A DNA stretch of 38,896 nucleotides, from NCBI GenBank assembly GCA_003427395.1, contig BFEA01000738.1:448442-487337 (forward strand), read 5' to 3'. The stretch is from Chara braunii (lineage: Eukaryota > Streptophyta > Charophyceae > Charales > Characeae). Below, piece after piece: positions 1-10,160 of the stretch. Numbering within the stretch: position 1 is the stretch's first letter; the number at the start of each line of letters is the position of its first letter. The position numbers were made by a program, and so were the translations under genes. The notes under the pieces were generated by a model, which had not been told where the DNA came from, searched no databases, and saw only the letters and a list, made by a program, of their open reading frames with translations.

Positions 1-217
1 TATGTTTGAGGACTTAGCCCCGGCATGTAACACACGCTTTCAACTGATAAACCTCATGGGATATCTCAGTCATGGTGCTTCCCCTACGAAAATCGACATG
101 GATAACCATAGCCAACGTCGCATTAGGGTTACTCAGTGACCTCATTCGTCACTTCGCATTTGTGTAGACGCAACGCGGCGCCGCAGGGAACGCTACTGGT
201 CGCCTCCCGAGCCTCCA

Positions 218-262
218 TTTCCCTTTCTCGACCTTTTGGCTAAGATGACGTGTAGTATCTGT
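218..262 (+). pseudogene. U2 snRNA 5' fragment
   Basis: Bases 221-262 match the 5' end of plant U2 spliceosomal RNA: the CCTTTCTCG start, the stem I region with CCTTTTGGC, then TAAGAT and the branch-site-pairing block GTGTAGTATCTGT. Three or so positions differ from the plant consensus. Similarity stops right after the branch-recognition block, where a T-rich stretch begins. The Sm site and stem-loops III and IV are missing, so this cannot be a working U2 gene. No plant snRNA upstream element is visible. It is probably a truncated retrocopy or a chimera head. The family assignment is strong; the origin is inferred. Confidence 0.75.
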
Positions 263-2058
263 CCGGATCCGTTTATTTTTTTTGGTTTTTTATTTCTTTT
301 TTTAAAACTACACTGTGTTCTTCTCTCAAATTCTTTTTTCTCCTACTCCTAAGACTATTTTGTTTTTTTACACCCCCTTCTTTTTTTCATTTCCTGATCT
401 TTTTTTTTTGTTTGTTAAACAGGCTGTCAATTTATTGCACGGGCCCAGTGCCCAAGGCTTCACAAAGATCACATGTAGGATACCAAAACAACAGGGGCCA
501 ACAGGCCTCGGTCCCACTCCCTGAACCAAGCCCTACCCCTGCAGTCATACGAAAAGCCAAGAAGCTCTAACCAAGAGGAGAAAAAATATCACGCAAGTTA
601 GAGAAGACTTCTCCAAAATGAACAGACACTGTCAGACCATCAATAGAGGCAAGCTTGTCACACGCAGCCCAGTGCCTGCGAAACCATCGTATGCCTGCGG
701 AGACAGAAGCAGCCTTATTAACTCATTTGTGCCACTCAAAGAGGATAACATGGCGCAAACCAGCCAACACCGCTCCAATCAAATCGTGATGGGACAAACG
801 TTTGGCCTTGTTATGCCCAGTGACGCCCAACCTCACGCCCAGTGCGACTTCGTGTTTCGGAGTGTTAGTGGGCCTGGAAGTGCTAAAAGGGGTGCGCCAA
901 GGATTTTAGGACAGTGGGGGCGGAGTTCCAGGTCGGAACTGGAATCTCCTGTGTCAAGTTTCAGGGGTAGGAGTGCAAGTGTCTCTTTTGGCTCAGAGTT
1001 AAGGCGATGGTCGGTCGCGCGGCCTGGCCGAGGTGGGGTACTACGGGTGTCTCTGTGGGAATGCTCGTTCCGCTGCCGACCGTTGCAAGCCTTAGAGCCC
1101 GACGAAGACGAGCTGGGTTCTCGTCGCTCTGTCCTGGGATGGGTTCATTGCGTAACCCTCGCCTGCTGATACTCGCCGGGCTGCCGACACTCCGAACACG
1201 GCGGACGGGACCAGAACCGTGCTATGGAATCTCAGGGGATCACGAGTAACTGGTGGTAAGGGAGGACGATATAGTAGGGAGGGAAGTCAGTGGTGATGGC
1301 AACGAAGCCGGGGGTTAGAAAATATTGCTGGTTTCGACTGTCGGGATAATCGGGAATCCGCGGATCTCGGTTGATTGCCAGCTGGAAATCGCCCCTGCAC
1401 AGTCGCTCGTTTTCAGTCCGGCAGGGGTACTCCAGGTGCCCAGGGTTCCGTAAGTGGGGGTGTTCTCGGATCCGCTGCCGGCGGATTTGTTCCCTCTCCC
1501 AATACGTTTGGTATTCTGGGTCCCTCAGGCTCTCGCGATCGGTGATCTAAAAAGGGGATTCTATCGCCATGTCTCGTTCAGCCGAGTTCACGCACACACA
1601 TTTTTCTACGAGGCGAGATCGTAGCTGGCTTCTGCAAGCGTGCGCGTAGATGGCGAGTCCGCGGACGGATGCTCTCTTACACGTGCGTGCGCAGCAGCCA
1701 GTCGATCAGATCCTAAACTGCACCAATTAAACAAGGAACGATCCGTCGGCGTACCAGTTCAACCAGGCAGCTAGTTCCTTTAGGCAATTAATCTCGTTCT
1801 CGTAATGGAAAGGACTGTTCACAAGCATATACATCCAATAGTTTCCGTAATCACTGATCAAAAAGACAACTCAAAAGAAGGGATATGAGCTCATTCATCG
1901 TCATTCCTGCATACATACATACAACACAAGGTCCGAGATGATTTACTCAAGAGATTCCAAAAAATATGCCGCAGCAAGAAAAAGAGAAAATTGACCAACA
2001 TTAAAATAAAAATTTATACAGACAGCAGGGAGAATAGACACTATTCCACCATATCCCC

Positions 2059-2059
<1 letters not shown>
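263..2059. other. Intergenic, no supported gene
   Basis: T-rich to about 430, then mixed composition. Open frames around 618-1249 are short, have no recognisable motif and look like chance. A small hairpin with arms AGTTCC and GGAACT lies near 930. Around 1465-1490 a CGGATCC...CCGGCGGATTT stretch resembles the stem-loop motif found at 20-23 kb but carries extra bases. Nothing else is supported. Confidence 0.5.

Positions 2060-2125
<66 letters not shown>
2060..2125. repeat. (TC)n microsatellite
   Basis: Uninterrupted 66-bp TC dinucleotide run. It creates spurious Ser-Leu and Arg-Glu open frames on both strands. Confidence 0.98.
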
Positions 2126-2128
<3 letters not shown>

Positions 2129-3149
2129 GCGGGCAGTCCGTCGTCCCGCGCCCCCAACATCAGCCCGAGTCGTCACCCCGCTTGACCTGAGTGTGCAAGC
2201 CAGGTTCGCCCGCTTACCACAGTTCGTCGCGGCCACACGTCAACCCCGCGCACTCAGCGCCAGCTCGTCGGATCGCCCGACTCTCTACTCACCGTCTTTC
2301 TGCTCATTAGTCGATCCTCTCGACCGCGCTAACTCCCAAGTAGGTTAGAGAGCCAACTAATCGCGCTTGCGGAATTTATAGCACGTATGCTTGCGCGAGG
2401 AATACAGGATTAGCACCAAGTGATGAGAAAGAGAAGGGAGGGAATGCCTACATCTGCATGCCCAGGCCGTGGCGCGGGGGACAAAGCCACTCTCCGAGCA
2501 TCGATTTAGGCATGCAACCGTGGAACCACTCAGAATCAGAGGAAGAGTGTGCATGCGAAGATGAGGCGGGAAAGAAGGAAATACAAAAAGCCATAAAGAA
2601 CAAGAAGATTACAGTTGCAATCGCGCCCGCCAAAGCTACAGTTACACACCAGATTAAGGCGCGAATGAATTCAGAGCCTAGACCCTGTCGGGTCACGGCG
2701 CGTGCGAGCAAGAAGCGTCGTGCCGCCAAATTGCTAAGTGCCTGAATTCCTAGTCTAAGTCCTAATTGCAAGAGAAAATCCGAAGGAAAAAGAAGGAAAG
2801 ACAAAAAAAACAATTCTGAAAGCCTACGGGGGCTTGGCATTAGTTCGAATTTCAAAAACGAAAACTTCCCGCACGCTGATCGCGCCAAAATTCCCAGGGC
2901 ACATAGCAGAACAAGAAAGAAGCTATGTCGACCNTTATTTCTCGCGCTTGCCAGGGGGCGGTCACTTAATCGTCGGCGCGGGACTTTCTCGGCACCGGNC
3001 CGACACTCCAATGAAAACGAAAAAGAAGCGAGGGCATCCAGGCAACTTGCCCCACCGATCCCGCTTGCGTCCCGTCACCCATCAAGACCTTCCCGTTTCC
3101 CCACAGCAGCCCCGCGCAGGAAGTCGNGCGATTACANAAGANAGTTCAT

Positions 3150-3535
3150 CACAGCCTCACGAACCACAGCGTTGCGCAGCTTCCATATGTTCCAGAGAAT
3201 AAGCGCACGTGCGGCCTCAAAGACATAAGTTCTGTTCCGCGGCAGTTGCAGAATGGCAGAACCCGAGAGAATAGAAGTGTCGGACCACAAATCCCCGCAC
3301 CCCAGGGGCGTAACCTGTCGGGTTCTCCACCAATCCCAAAAAGAAGCCGAGATGTCACAGGATATCCACAGGTGACGAAGCTCCTCAACATAGTATCCTC
3401 TGCAACATCTGCGACAAAAAGGCTAGCCTTTGCGAGTCTGCGTGTGGTACACCAGGCATGTCATGGGCAGATGAACTGTGAAGACAGCGGCCAGAAACCA
3501 ACAAGAATCCTCCCAAGTGGGACTCGGTCCACGAC
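3150..3535 (-). pseudogene. Non-LTR retrotransposon C-terminal fragment (zf-RVT-like)
   Basis: The minus-strand frame reads a C-terminal LINE-type domain. It contains FCRRCC, then VEELRHLWISC, forming a CxxC...HxxxxC zinc-knuckle of the type that follows the reverse transcriptase in plant non-LTR elements. FWDWW comes next, and further on ALILWNIWKLRN matches the usual aLLWxIWkxRN helix at the end of such ORFs. An in-frame TAG at 3423-3425 precedes the knuckle, and N bases occur at the 3' side, so it is dead. No reverse transcriptase or endonuclease domain is in the window, so only the 3' end of the element is present. It ends next to the hairpin element cluster at 3557. Confidence 0.7.
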
Positions 3536-3557
3536 GAGTCGACAACGGTCTTCCACT

Positions 3558-3613
3558 CCAGGGCCGTGGTCCCACTAGCAAAGGGGATAATATAGAAATC
3601 CTGAATCTGATCG
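3558..3613 (+). mobile_element. Half-copy of hairpin (foldback) element
   Basis: Carries the right-arm signature CCGTGGTCCCACTAGCAAAG, then a degenerate GAATCTG end. It matches the right half of the complete hairpin at 3656-3762. Confidence 0.6.
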
Positions 3614-3655
3614 AATGCCAGTTCTATGTCGATTTCCTGCTCCTGTCCTCAAACA

Positions 3656-3762
3656 CGTCCAGATTCAGGCATTCAATCCTATGCTCTTTGCTAATGGGAC
3701 CACAGCCCAGGGGCGTGGTCTCACTGGCAAAGAGGATCGGATATCATGCCTGAATCTAGACG
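3656..3762. mobile_element. Complete 107-bp hairpin (foldback/MITE-like) element
   Basis: The left arm starts CGTCCAGATTCAGGCAT and ends TGGGACCAC. The right arm reverse-complements to CGTCTAGATTCAGGCAT and ends TGAGACCAC. The arms are about 48 bp with scattered mismatches, and the centre is GCCC-AG-GGGC, so nearly the whole unit folds. Half-copies lie at 3558-3613, 3826-3880, 6445-6498, 6801-6852, 7375-7430, 10756-10802 and 16690-16740. It has no coding capacity. No target duplication could be fixed by eye. Confidence 0.7.
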
Positions 3763-3825
3763 AGGTAATGCCAAATGTGCAGGAAACCGGGATTGAACTG
3801 CCTTTCAGGATCTCTGCTTAAAACA

Positions 3826-3880
3826 CATCCAGATTCCGGAGCTCCATCTTATCCTTTTTGGTAGTGGGACCTCGGCCCAG
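3826..3880 (+). mobile_element. Half-copy of hairpin element (left arm)
   Basis: Starts CATCCAGATTC and ends GTGGGACCTCGGCCCAGG, matching the left arm and loop of the element at 3656-3762. The right arm is absent. Confidence 0.6.
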
Positions 3881-4270
3881 GTGGATTGGGCCACTTCACA
3901 ACAATCATGGATCATGGAATGGATGGAAGACGGTCTAAGCGTATTCACTCAGACTCACACTTGTTCAGAATGCATCTGACCGCAATTTCGGCCGGGCCTG
4001 GATGCATCCGACCGGAATCACATCCATAAAAATAAGGAAAAAAGGTCCTAGTGTGAGTATGCCTAAGCCTATGCTCACACCACCAGTAGGACTGCTTCGA
4101 ATTTTGTGAGCCCGAAGACGTTCTAGGTTCTATAGGCAGTGCATCGATACGGCGAGGCACCGGACTCGTATATTGGAAGTTGGCATCAAAGGTTGACGTC
4201 CGAAGTACATAGGTATAGTCATGGCAGGAAGTGCGGTCGAATGCGATCGCTGAAATTTCATACTCTTCGT

Positions 4271-4595
4271 TTAATCATACACAACGGCTTGGCGTAGCAG
4301 TGGAAGCAGATGTTTGTAGACATCTTGGTATGCTGTCACCAATGCGCCATGCATGATGTCCACCATGTCTTCATCGCCTGCATCCGCCAAGTACATTGTA
4401 ACCATGGTCTGAACTCCTCGTCGCCATCTATGATAATATACCAACAAACCCTTGTTTGCAATAATTGTCGTCTCACGATAAGACCGATGCTGAATGTAAT
4501 ATTTCATGTCAGCAGTTGTATCATCCCGTAAATGTTCTGGTTGTTGAAGTGTACGCTGCAATCCATGAAGCAGTCTCAGATGATGTCCCACAGCT
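4271..4595 (-). pseudogene. Paralog 1 of an unrecognised three-member family (truncated exon)
   Basis: Reads about 108 residues from a good 3' splice site: CAG at 4598-4596, preceded on this strand by a long CT/C-rich stretch that includes the (GA)n repeat. Shared family features are a D/T-T-x3-YI motif, a KG(L/I)xV block and the strongly conserved LLPLLRQAVVYD end. The frame stops with TAA directly after VVYD, whereas the paralogs at 9.7 and 10.6 kb continue for 35-50 residues with a GSP/GNP-containing block. This copy is therefore 3'-truncated. I recognise no database family, and no catalytic motif is evident. Whether it is expressed cannot be seen. Confidence 0.5.
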
Positions 4596-4684
4596 CTGCA
4601 TGTATCCAGGTTTTTTTTTTTGGGGGGGGGGAGGAATAGAAAGACAAATGAGTTGTAAGGTATACAACCATGAAATGAGCTCAT

Positions 4685-4686
<2 letters not shown>

Positions 4687-4768
<82 letters not shown>
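4687..4768. repeat. (GA)n microsatellite
   Basis: An 82-bp perfect GA run. On the minus strand it forms a CT tract upstream of the candidate splice acceptor of paralog 1. Confidence 0.98.
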
Positions 4769-4772
<4 letters not shown>

Positions 4773-5039
4773 CCATTGACGTTTCTTTAATTCGACGTGA
4801 ACTCTCATATACAACCTGTTTTTCATGCATCTTATTGAAAGGTATAGCCAATTCTGACTACTTTGAATTTACAGATGTAGCCAGAAGGCAGATTTCCCCC
4901 CCTCAAGCAGCGTGTAACAGTCTGTCATTATGGTTTTCCCTTCTGGCTGTAACACCAAGCAAACACCTGTACTTTTTTTTTCCCGTATGAGCACTGGACA
5001 CACTGACAGGCCAGACAATTTATTATACTTCTACTTCTT

Positions 5040-5262
5040 AGCAGGTTGCATGTGATATCTTTGTTCATCTGTTCGTTAAGTGTTTTCAAAACCTTCCATG
5101 ATGTCTCTACTCATCAACCCATTCACTGAAAGCGTACCAAAGCGTACCAAACGTGGGTCTGAATGCATTCAATAAAAAAAGATGCATGCCTGATGTGGCA
5201 TGTTTCAGGCCCCGATGTAGACCAGAATGGATCACCTGTGGAAATGTGGTCCGACCCTTAAC
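5040..5262. repeat. Duplicated module B, copy 1
   Basis: Begins GGTTGCATGTGATATC and ends TGTGGTCCGACCCTTA. It matches 5607-5840 with about 80 percent identity by eye. Both copies are followed by the module A repeat, so the whole B+A unit was duplicated in tandem with a period near 570 bp. Confidence 0.8.
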
Positions 5263-5270
5263 TAAGTGCA

Positions 5271-5576
5271 GCTACAACATTCTACACATTTGAAGGCATT
5301 GGCTGCCGGCATCGCCTTTGTTCTAAGCCCGCGTAGCCACGCCCCGGGCAAGGGGAAAAGAAGCCACAGGTAGCTGCTGTGTGCGATGACAGCCAAGAAC
5401 AGTGGCAGAAACAAGTGGATGTATCGGGTGATGACAAAAAAACACAGCAAGGGCGTCCAGCCTTTGCAACATTGTCGGGCAAGACGAGAAAGGAGAGAGT
5501 GAATGAGAAAGAGGAGACAGGAGAGAGTGAGTGAAGAGAACTAGGCTGTGTATAGGGAATAAAGACAGTCATACAT
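5271..5576. repeat. Repeat module A, copy 1
   Basis: Marked by TTCTACACATTTGAAGGCAT, AAGCCACAGGTAGCTGCTG, AACAGTGGCAG and CATTGTCGGGCAAG, ending in a purine-rich GAGAGTGAATGAGAAAGA stretch. Non-coding as far as I can see. Related copies are at 6004-6370, 6498-6735, 6852-7310 and 12010-12440. Confidence 0.85.
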
Positions 5577-5606
5577 AGGGGACACTACATGACAGTTGTA
5601 TTGATG

Positions 5607-5840
5607 ATCGGAGGTTGCATTTGATATCTTTGTTCATCTGTCTGTCCAGTGCTTTCAAAACCTTTCCTGGTGTCTCTACTCATCAATTCATTCACTGGAA
5701 GCATAACAAAGTCTGTCAAATGTAGGATCAAACGCATCCAAGGGAAAAAAATGTATGCTTGACGTGCTATGTTCCAGGTCTCCGTGTTGATGAAAATGGG
5801 TCGCCTGTGGAAATGTGGACCGACCCTTAAATGTTGTCAG
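5607..5840. repeat. Duplicated module B, copy 2
   Basis: Second copy of the block at 5040-5262. Here the following module A copy is displaced by about 165 bp of extra sequence (5840-6004) that includes the GTCGCAGAGGTTGCGATGAG leader seen before the other A copies. Confidence 0.8.
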
Positions 5841-6003
5841 ACATGTGGGGAAGCCGGCACGGGGCAGTTGGAAGTAAAGCTGGATGCAGTCTCTCCAACT
5901 ACCCGGCGGGCCTGCCTCCCAGTTAGTCGCAGAGGTTGCGATGAGGTATAATCCAAGAGGTTCTCTGTTTGCGAAGAACGCAGTCTCAGCCATGTAGCAG
6001 TGT

Positions 6004-6370
6004 CCTCTCAGAAGTAAAAAAAAAGAGGAAGAGGCTCCAGTATTCTACACATTTGAAGGCATGGGCTGCCAGCACTGCCTCTGTTGTAAGCCCACGCAGT
6101 TACGACCCGGGCAAGGGGAGAAGAAGCCACAGGTAGCTGCTGTATGCGACGACAACCATATCTGCGCCAAGAAGGGCGGTAGCGCCAGGGTGGAGTGATG
6201 GGAGAAGAAGAACAATGGCAGTAACAGGTGGACGTAACAGGTGATGGCCAAAAAACACAGCAAGGGCGGTCAGCGTTTGCAGCATTGTCGGGCAAGAGGA
6301 GACAGGAGAGAGTGAATGAGAAAGAAGTGCGCTGTCTCTAGGGAGTACAGACAGTCACACATAAGAGACA
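6004..6370. repeat. Repeat module A, copy 2
   Basis: Full-length copy with the AAGTAAAAAAAAAGAGGAAG lead-in. It has an extra internal block (about 6145-6215) with GCGCCAAGAAGG, shared with copies 4 and 5 and missing from copies 1 and 3. Ends in CACATAAGAGACACTTTAAA. Confidence 0.85.
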
Positions 6371-6498
6371 CTTTAAAATTTAAATAAAAAAGGAAAATGA
6401 ATTTCGAAAAAATGAAAAAACTACACCCCGATTCATTCTGCTTTCTTCTGGGGCGAGGTCCCACTAGCAAAGAGGATTGGATTGGATGCCTGAATGTG
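6365..6498. repeat. A-rich linker plus hairpin half-copy, unit 1
   Basis: GACACTTTAAAATTTAAATA, an A-rich stretch, CCCCGATTCATTCTGC, then the right half of the hairpin element (CTGGGGCGAGGTCCCACTAG). The same composite recurs at 6719-6852 and 7292-7430, so the hairpin half was carried along by larger duplications. Confidence 0.8.
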
Positions 6499-6735
6499 TT
6501 AGTCGCAGAGACTGGGATGAGGTATAATCCAGGAGGTTCTTTGACTGCAAGGAGCGTAGCCAAGAACAGTGGCAGGAACAAGTGGATGTACCGGTTGATG
6601 ACAAAAAAACACAGCAAGGGCGGCCAGCCTTTGCAGCATTGTCGGGCAAGACGAGACAGGAGAGAGTGAATGAGAAAGAAGTGGGTTGTCTCCAGGGAGT
6701 AAAGATAGTCACACATAGGAGACACTTTAAAATCT
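6498..6735. repeat. Repeat module A, copy 3 (internally deleted)
   Basis: The GTCGCAGAGACTGGGATGAG leader is joined directly to the AGCCAAGAACAGTGGCAGGA part. The CTACACATTTGAAGGC to GCTGCTG interval is missing, which points to internal deletion or recombination between copies. Confidence 0.8.
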
Positions 6736-6852
6736 AAATAAAAAAGTAAAACGAATTTTGAAAAAATAAAAAACAACGGCCCGATTTATTCTGCTTTCTT
6801 CTGGGGCGAGCTCCCACTAGCAAAGAGGATTGGACTGGACGCCTGAATGTGT
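6719..6852. repeat. A-rich linker plus hairpin half-copy, unit 2
   Basis: Second copy of the composite at 6365-6498, with GGGGCGAGCTCCCACTAGC in the hairpin part. Confidence 0.8.
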
Positions 6853-7310
6853 TGGCCGCAGAGGCTGAGACGACGTACAATTCAGGAGGTTCTCTGACTG
6901 CGAAGAGCGCAGTATCAGCCATACAACAGTGTCCTCTTGGATGTAAAAAAAAGGAGAAGAGGCTACAACATTCTACACATTCGAAGGCATTGGCTGCCAG
7001 CACCGCCTATGTTGTAAGCCCACGTAGCCACGCTCCGGATAAGGGGAGAAGAAGCCACAAGTAGCTGCTGTGTGCGACGATAGTCATATCTACGCCAAGA
7101 AGGAAGACAGCGCTGGGATGGGGTGATGAGAGGAGAAGAACAGTGGCAGGAACAGGTGGACGTACCAGGCGATGGCCAAAAAACATAGCAAGGGCAGCCA
7201 GACTTTGCAACATTGTCGCCCAAGAGGAGACATGACAGAGTGAATGAGAAAGAAGTGGGCTGTCTCTAGAGAGTAAAGACAGTCACACATAGGAGACACT
7301 TTAAAATTTA
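6852..7310. repeat. Repeat module A, copy 4
   Basis: Most complete copy: leader, spacer with AAGTAAAAAA-like lead-in, body with the extra CGCCAAGAAGGAAG block, and the purine-rich tail. Ends in the same GGAGACACTTTAAAATTTAA linker. Confidence 0.85.
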
Positions 7311-7430
7311 AATAAAAACGAAAAACGGATGTTGAAAAACTAAAAAAACAACGCCCCGATTCATTATGCTTTTTTCTGGGGCGAGGTCCCACTAGCAAAG
7401 ATGATTGGACTGGACGCCTGGATGTGGACG
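7292..7430. repeat. A-rich linker plus hairpin half-copy, unit 3
   Basis: Third copy of the composite. It ends at CTGGACGCCTGGATGTGGAC, after which similarity is lost. Confidence 0.75.
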
Positions 7431-7449
7431 CGTGTGTGAAAAGGTGCAC

Positions 7450-8779
7450 AAAATCGACATTGCACTGCTTTTCTGTATTTATGCTTCACAACACGTCCAG
7501 ATTCGGGCGCCCCGCCCCGGAACTCGCTTCCACATGGGAAGCACACACAAACGAAGTTGAATCCCGTCCCTTAAAAAAAAAAAAAAAAGGCGAATCCGCG
7601 CCAAGAAGGAGGGCGGCGTTAGGGCTTGGGCCACAGAGCAGCCGTCTATTTTTTATTTTTTTGGGGGTCGGACATTTCTGAGTCTGCTTACCAGTTTGGA
7701 TCGTCAAGAACCATACACATCTGGAGACCCGGATGTGTGTGGAAATCTAGATGTCCGGATCGGATCGGATGCGCTTCTAGTCCCAGGACTTCAGTTGTCC
7801 AGGTCAGGGTTTGGCATAGCCATGGTGATTACGTAAACAGACCATACAATTTCCCATCGACAAGAAATAGACATTTTGATTCATAGAAGTACAGAAGTCG
7901 GGGAGAGGGTTCACAATGCGCCAAAAACATCTGGCCAGAAAACCGACCACTGTTTCCGATAGTGGAAATATGTGAATAGTCTTTTACATCGAATGTCTTG
8001 CATTAAAAAGGAAAAAAATGAAGAAATATTAACCATCAACAAGAAGCAGACACTTTCGTTCATAGAAGAAGGCTCGATCTGTACACCTGTGTCCAGAACA
8101 GACTAACCTGATAGGAATTTAGCCATGAATACAGTTCGGAATCAGCTATCATCAGACTGGTTAAAGGTGCATTTGACCTACAAAGTTTCTCACTTGATCA
8201 TCTGTATTCACCAGCTAATCTTTGCAGAGCTACATACATATTCTACCAGGATCCACCACGAATGCGCTGCACACATGCATGTCTATCTTTTGTTTTATGG
8301 TGATTCTGAAATCCTATATGTCAAAGACCACCTGTCCACATAGTTTTCTCTCTATCTGTGCACTTTAGCAACAAAATCCCCTGGTCAACACACCCCCTTA
8401 TTTTCACCCTACTTCCCATACTCCTATTTTTTCTCCAGTCTGCATCATGCGGTTCCTCTATCTCTCTTTCAATCTGTGCAAAGCGCTGGTGCACAAGATT
8501 CTCTTCACTGCAATGTATCATGACAATGGAGCATGAATCATTGTGAGCAACCACTTTTGAAAATAGGGTACACATGTTATATACTATCTTTCTTATATGT
8601 ACACTGTTTCTACGCATCCCCTCATCAAGAACTTCATTAGTCGTCTTCCACTTCTACCAATCCAAGTATTAGTCTTCTGTTAACAACGAAGACCATCTAG
8701 AAAACGAAACATGACAAGGGAAGCGAATTCGAGCCGTACGATCATATATCATTGTAGCATGACATCTACATAATGTGCA
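7450..8779. other. No supported gene
   Basis: Contains one isolated hairpin-element end (ACGTCCAGATTC near 7493), A and T runs, and short open frames without motifs. The stretch 8340-8640 is pyrimidine-rich. I see no gene. Confidence 0.5.
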
Positions 8780-9184
8780 TTAATTGCATTTTGCCTTCTT
8801 CGGCAACACTCCACAAATGTCATTGTTTTGTTGCGTAGCTGTTGGCTCAGCACTGGCGTGTTCACCATCCAATGTCCGTTTCATTGCAGCGCTGTAAGTA
8901 GTTGCATATTCCTCAGCAAAGGTTTTCTTCTGGACCATAGTTGCAAATGTTTTTATCAGTGGCTGTAAAGCCTGGTTGGACTTCATCGCTTCTATTTTCA
9001 TACACTGTTCAATAGCTACTGTTTTCATAATATCGCCAGCCTTCAATGTTGTTGATGGCAGAGGCGGCACACCAGCACTTGTACTCTGAGATGTGCCCGT
9101 GTCAGAGATCCCCAAGGTTTTGGTTGCATCATTGGTTCCCGTTCGCCCATTAGCCTTGTTGACAGACATCGATCGCTCCTCTTC
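8780..9184 (-). pseudogene. C-terminal part of paralog 2, after an in-frame stop
   Basis: A 129-codon frame from ATG at 9169. It lies in exactly the same frame as the upstream ORF ending at 9185, separated only by a TAA and five sense codons (E-E-E-R-S). The region is Ser/Thr/Ala-rich at first, then charged and helical (TVAIEQCMKIEAMKSN), ending in a basic LPKKAK stretch that could act as a nuclear signal. The likeliest reading is one protein broken by a single stop. The alternatives are a separate small gene or stop-codon readthrough. No family recognised. Confidence 0.45.
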
Positions 9185-9718
9185 TTATGATAGCAATAAT
9201 TGTCGTTGAGGCTGTAGACTGTGAACACTGTTGTTGAAGCATATGATGGTCGGACTTCCAAAACGCTTATGTGTTGTGGTGCGAATAAACGTTAGCATCT
9301 CACCACGGAAAGGAGGCACATATAGTTCACTACAGTCATAGACTGTGCCTTTCCTTAGTAGAGGTAATATATCATTGCGTGTCTCGCCATACCCAGTGGT
9401 GAGCACCGCGTTCACCGCTTCAACGGCCCCAGCCTCGTCTATGTTTGCAAGAAAGATGTCCATCATTCTCTGCTCTTCACGCTGCCGCAACACAAAATCC
9501 ACAACAATACCTTTTTGTCCAACATTGGCTTTCAGATCCTTGTCATTGTCATCAATGTATTCTTGCAGCTCTCTTGTGCTTGTATGCATTATGCCACGAG
9601 CCTGACGCTTTGCTGAAGCGTGCAACTGGTCAAGCAAACGCGGATGAGAACATCCCTGTCTTGTGTTGTTCATCATGTCTGCCAACGGATCTACACATAC
9701 ATGATCCAACAACGATCT
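9185..9718 (-). CDS. Paralog 2 of the unrecognised three-member family
   Basis: An exon-like frame that can start after the 3' splice site CAG at 9721-9719. No upstream ATG is visible in frame before a TGA at 9755-9757. It holds the family pattern: STRELQEYI, QKGIVVDFVLR, MMDIFLAN, ILPLLRKGTVYD, then HKRFGSPTIICF. It aligns along its length with the frames at 4271-4595 and 10161-10602. The conserved blocks fall at the same spacing, which argues for real coding ancestry. A TAA at 9187-9185 cuts it from a further open stretch in the same frame. Function unknown; no transmembrane segment, and no catalytic motif I can name. Confidence 0.5.
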   Translation of the reverse strand, partial: RSLLDHVCVDPLADMMNNTRQGCSHPRLLDQLHASAKRQARGIMHTSTRELQEYIDDNDKDLKANVGQKGIVVDFVLRQREEQRMMDIFLANIDEAGAVEAVNAVLTTGYGETRNDILPLLRKGTVYDCSELYVPPFRGEMLTFIRTTTHKRFGSPTIICFNNSVHSLQPQRQLLLS

Positions 9719-10160
9719 CTGATGTCCTAAGTCATTCTCGGACCATGAGCTTACTCACCGATCTGATAAGACTGGTCTCCCTGGCCATTGACTATGTTAT
9801 AAGCTTCATCTATTTATACAAAGCCGTACTTGCTGAAAACAGTGAGCCTGATTCCATTGTGGTATATGGTTGTTATATTGTCTGTATTTATGTGGTTGTT
9901 TGCAATCTGTCCCAACAATTTAGATTGCTAATTTCAAAGGCCCTCCAATCTACGTGTGTCTGATGAAGCCGTTCAACAGTCTTTTGTACTAGAGCCATAG
10001 CACAGAGCAAAGAGCATATCTGATGGAGTTATGGAAAAACATGGCAACTACAAACCATAAATGTTATATTGACGGACAAATGATGAAACTAAAAAACTAA
10101 ACATGGACGATACGGGGCAAAATGACGATTTGTAGAAACTGTCGAACCAATCTTACATAC

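Noticed and set aside
5262-7449. Many short open frames in the module A repeats
   Set aside because: Frames differ between copies, contain frameshifts relative to each other and show no shared coding constraint.
9961-9985. TCTGATGAAGCCGTT as a hammerhead core
   Set aside because: No paired stem II and no GAAA at the right distance.
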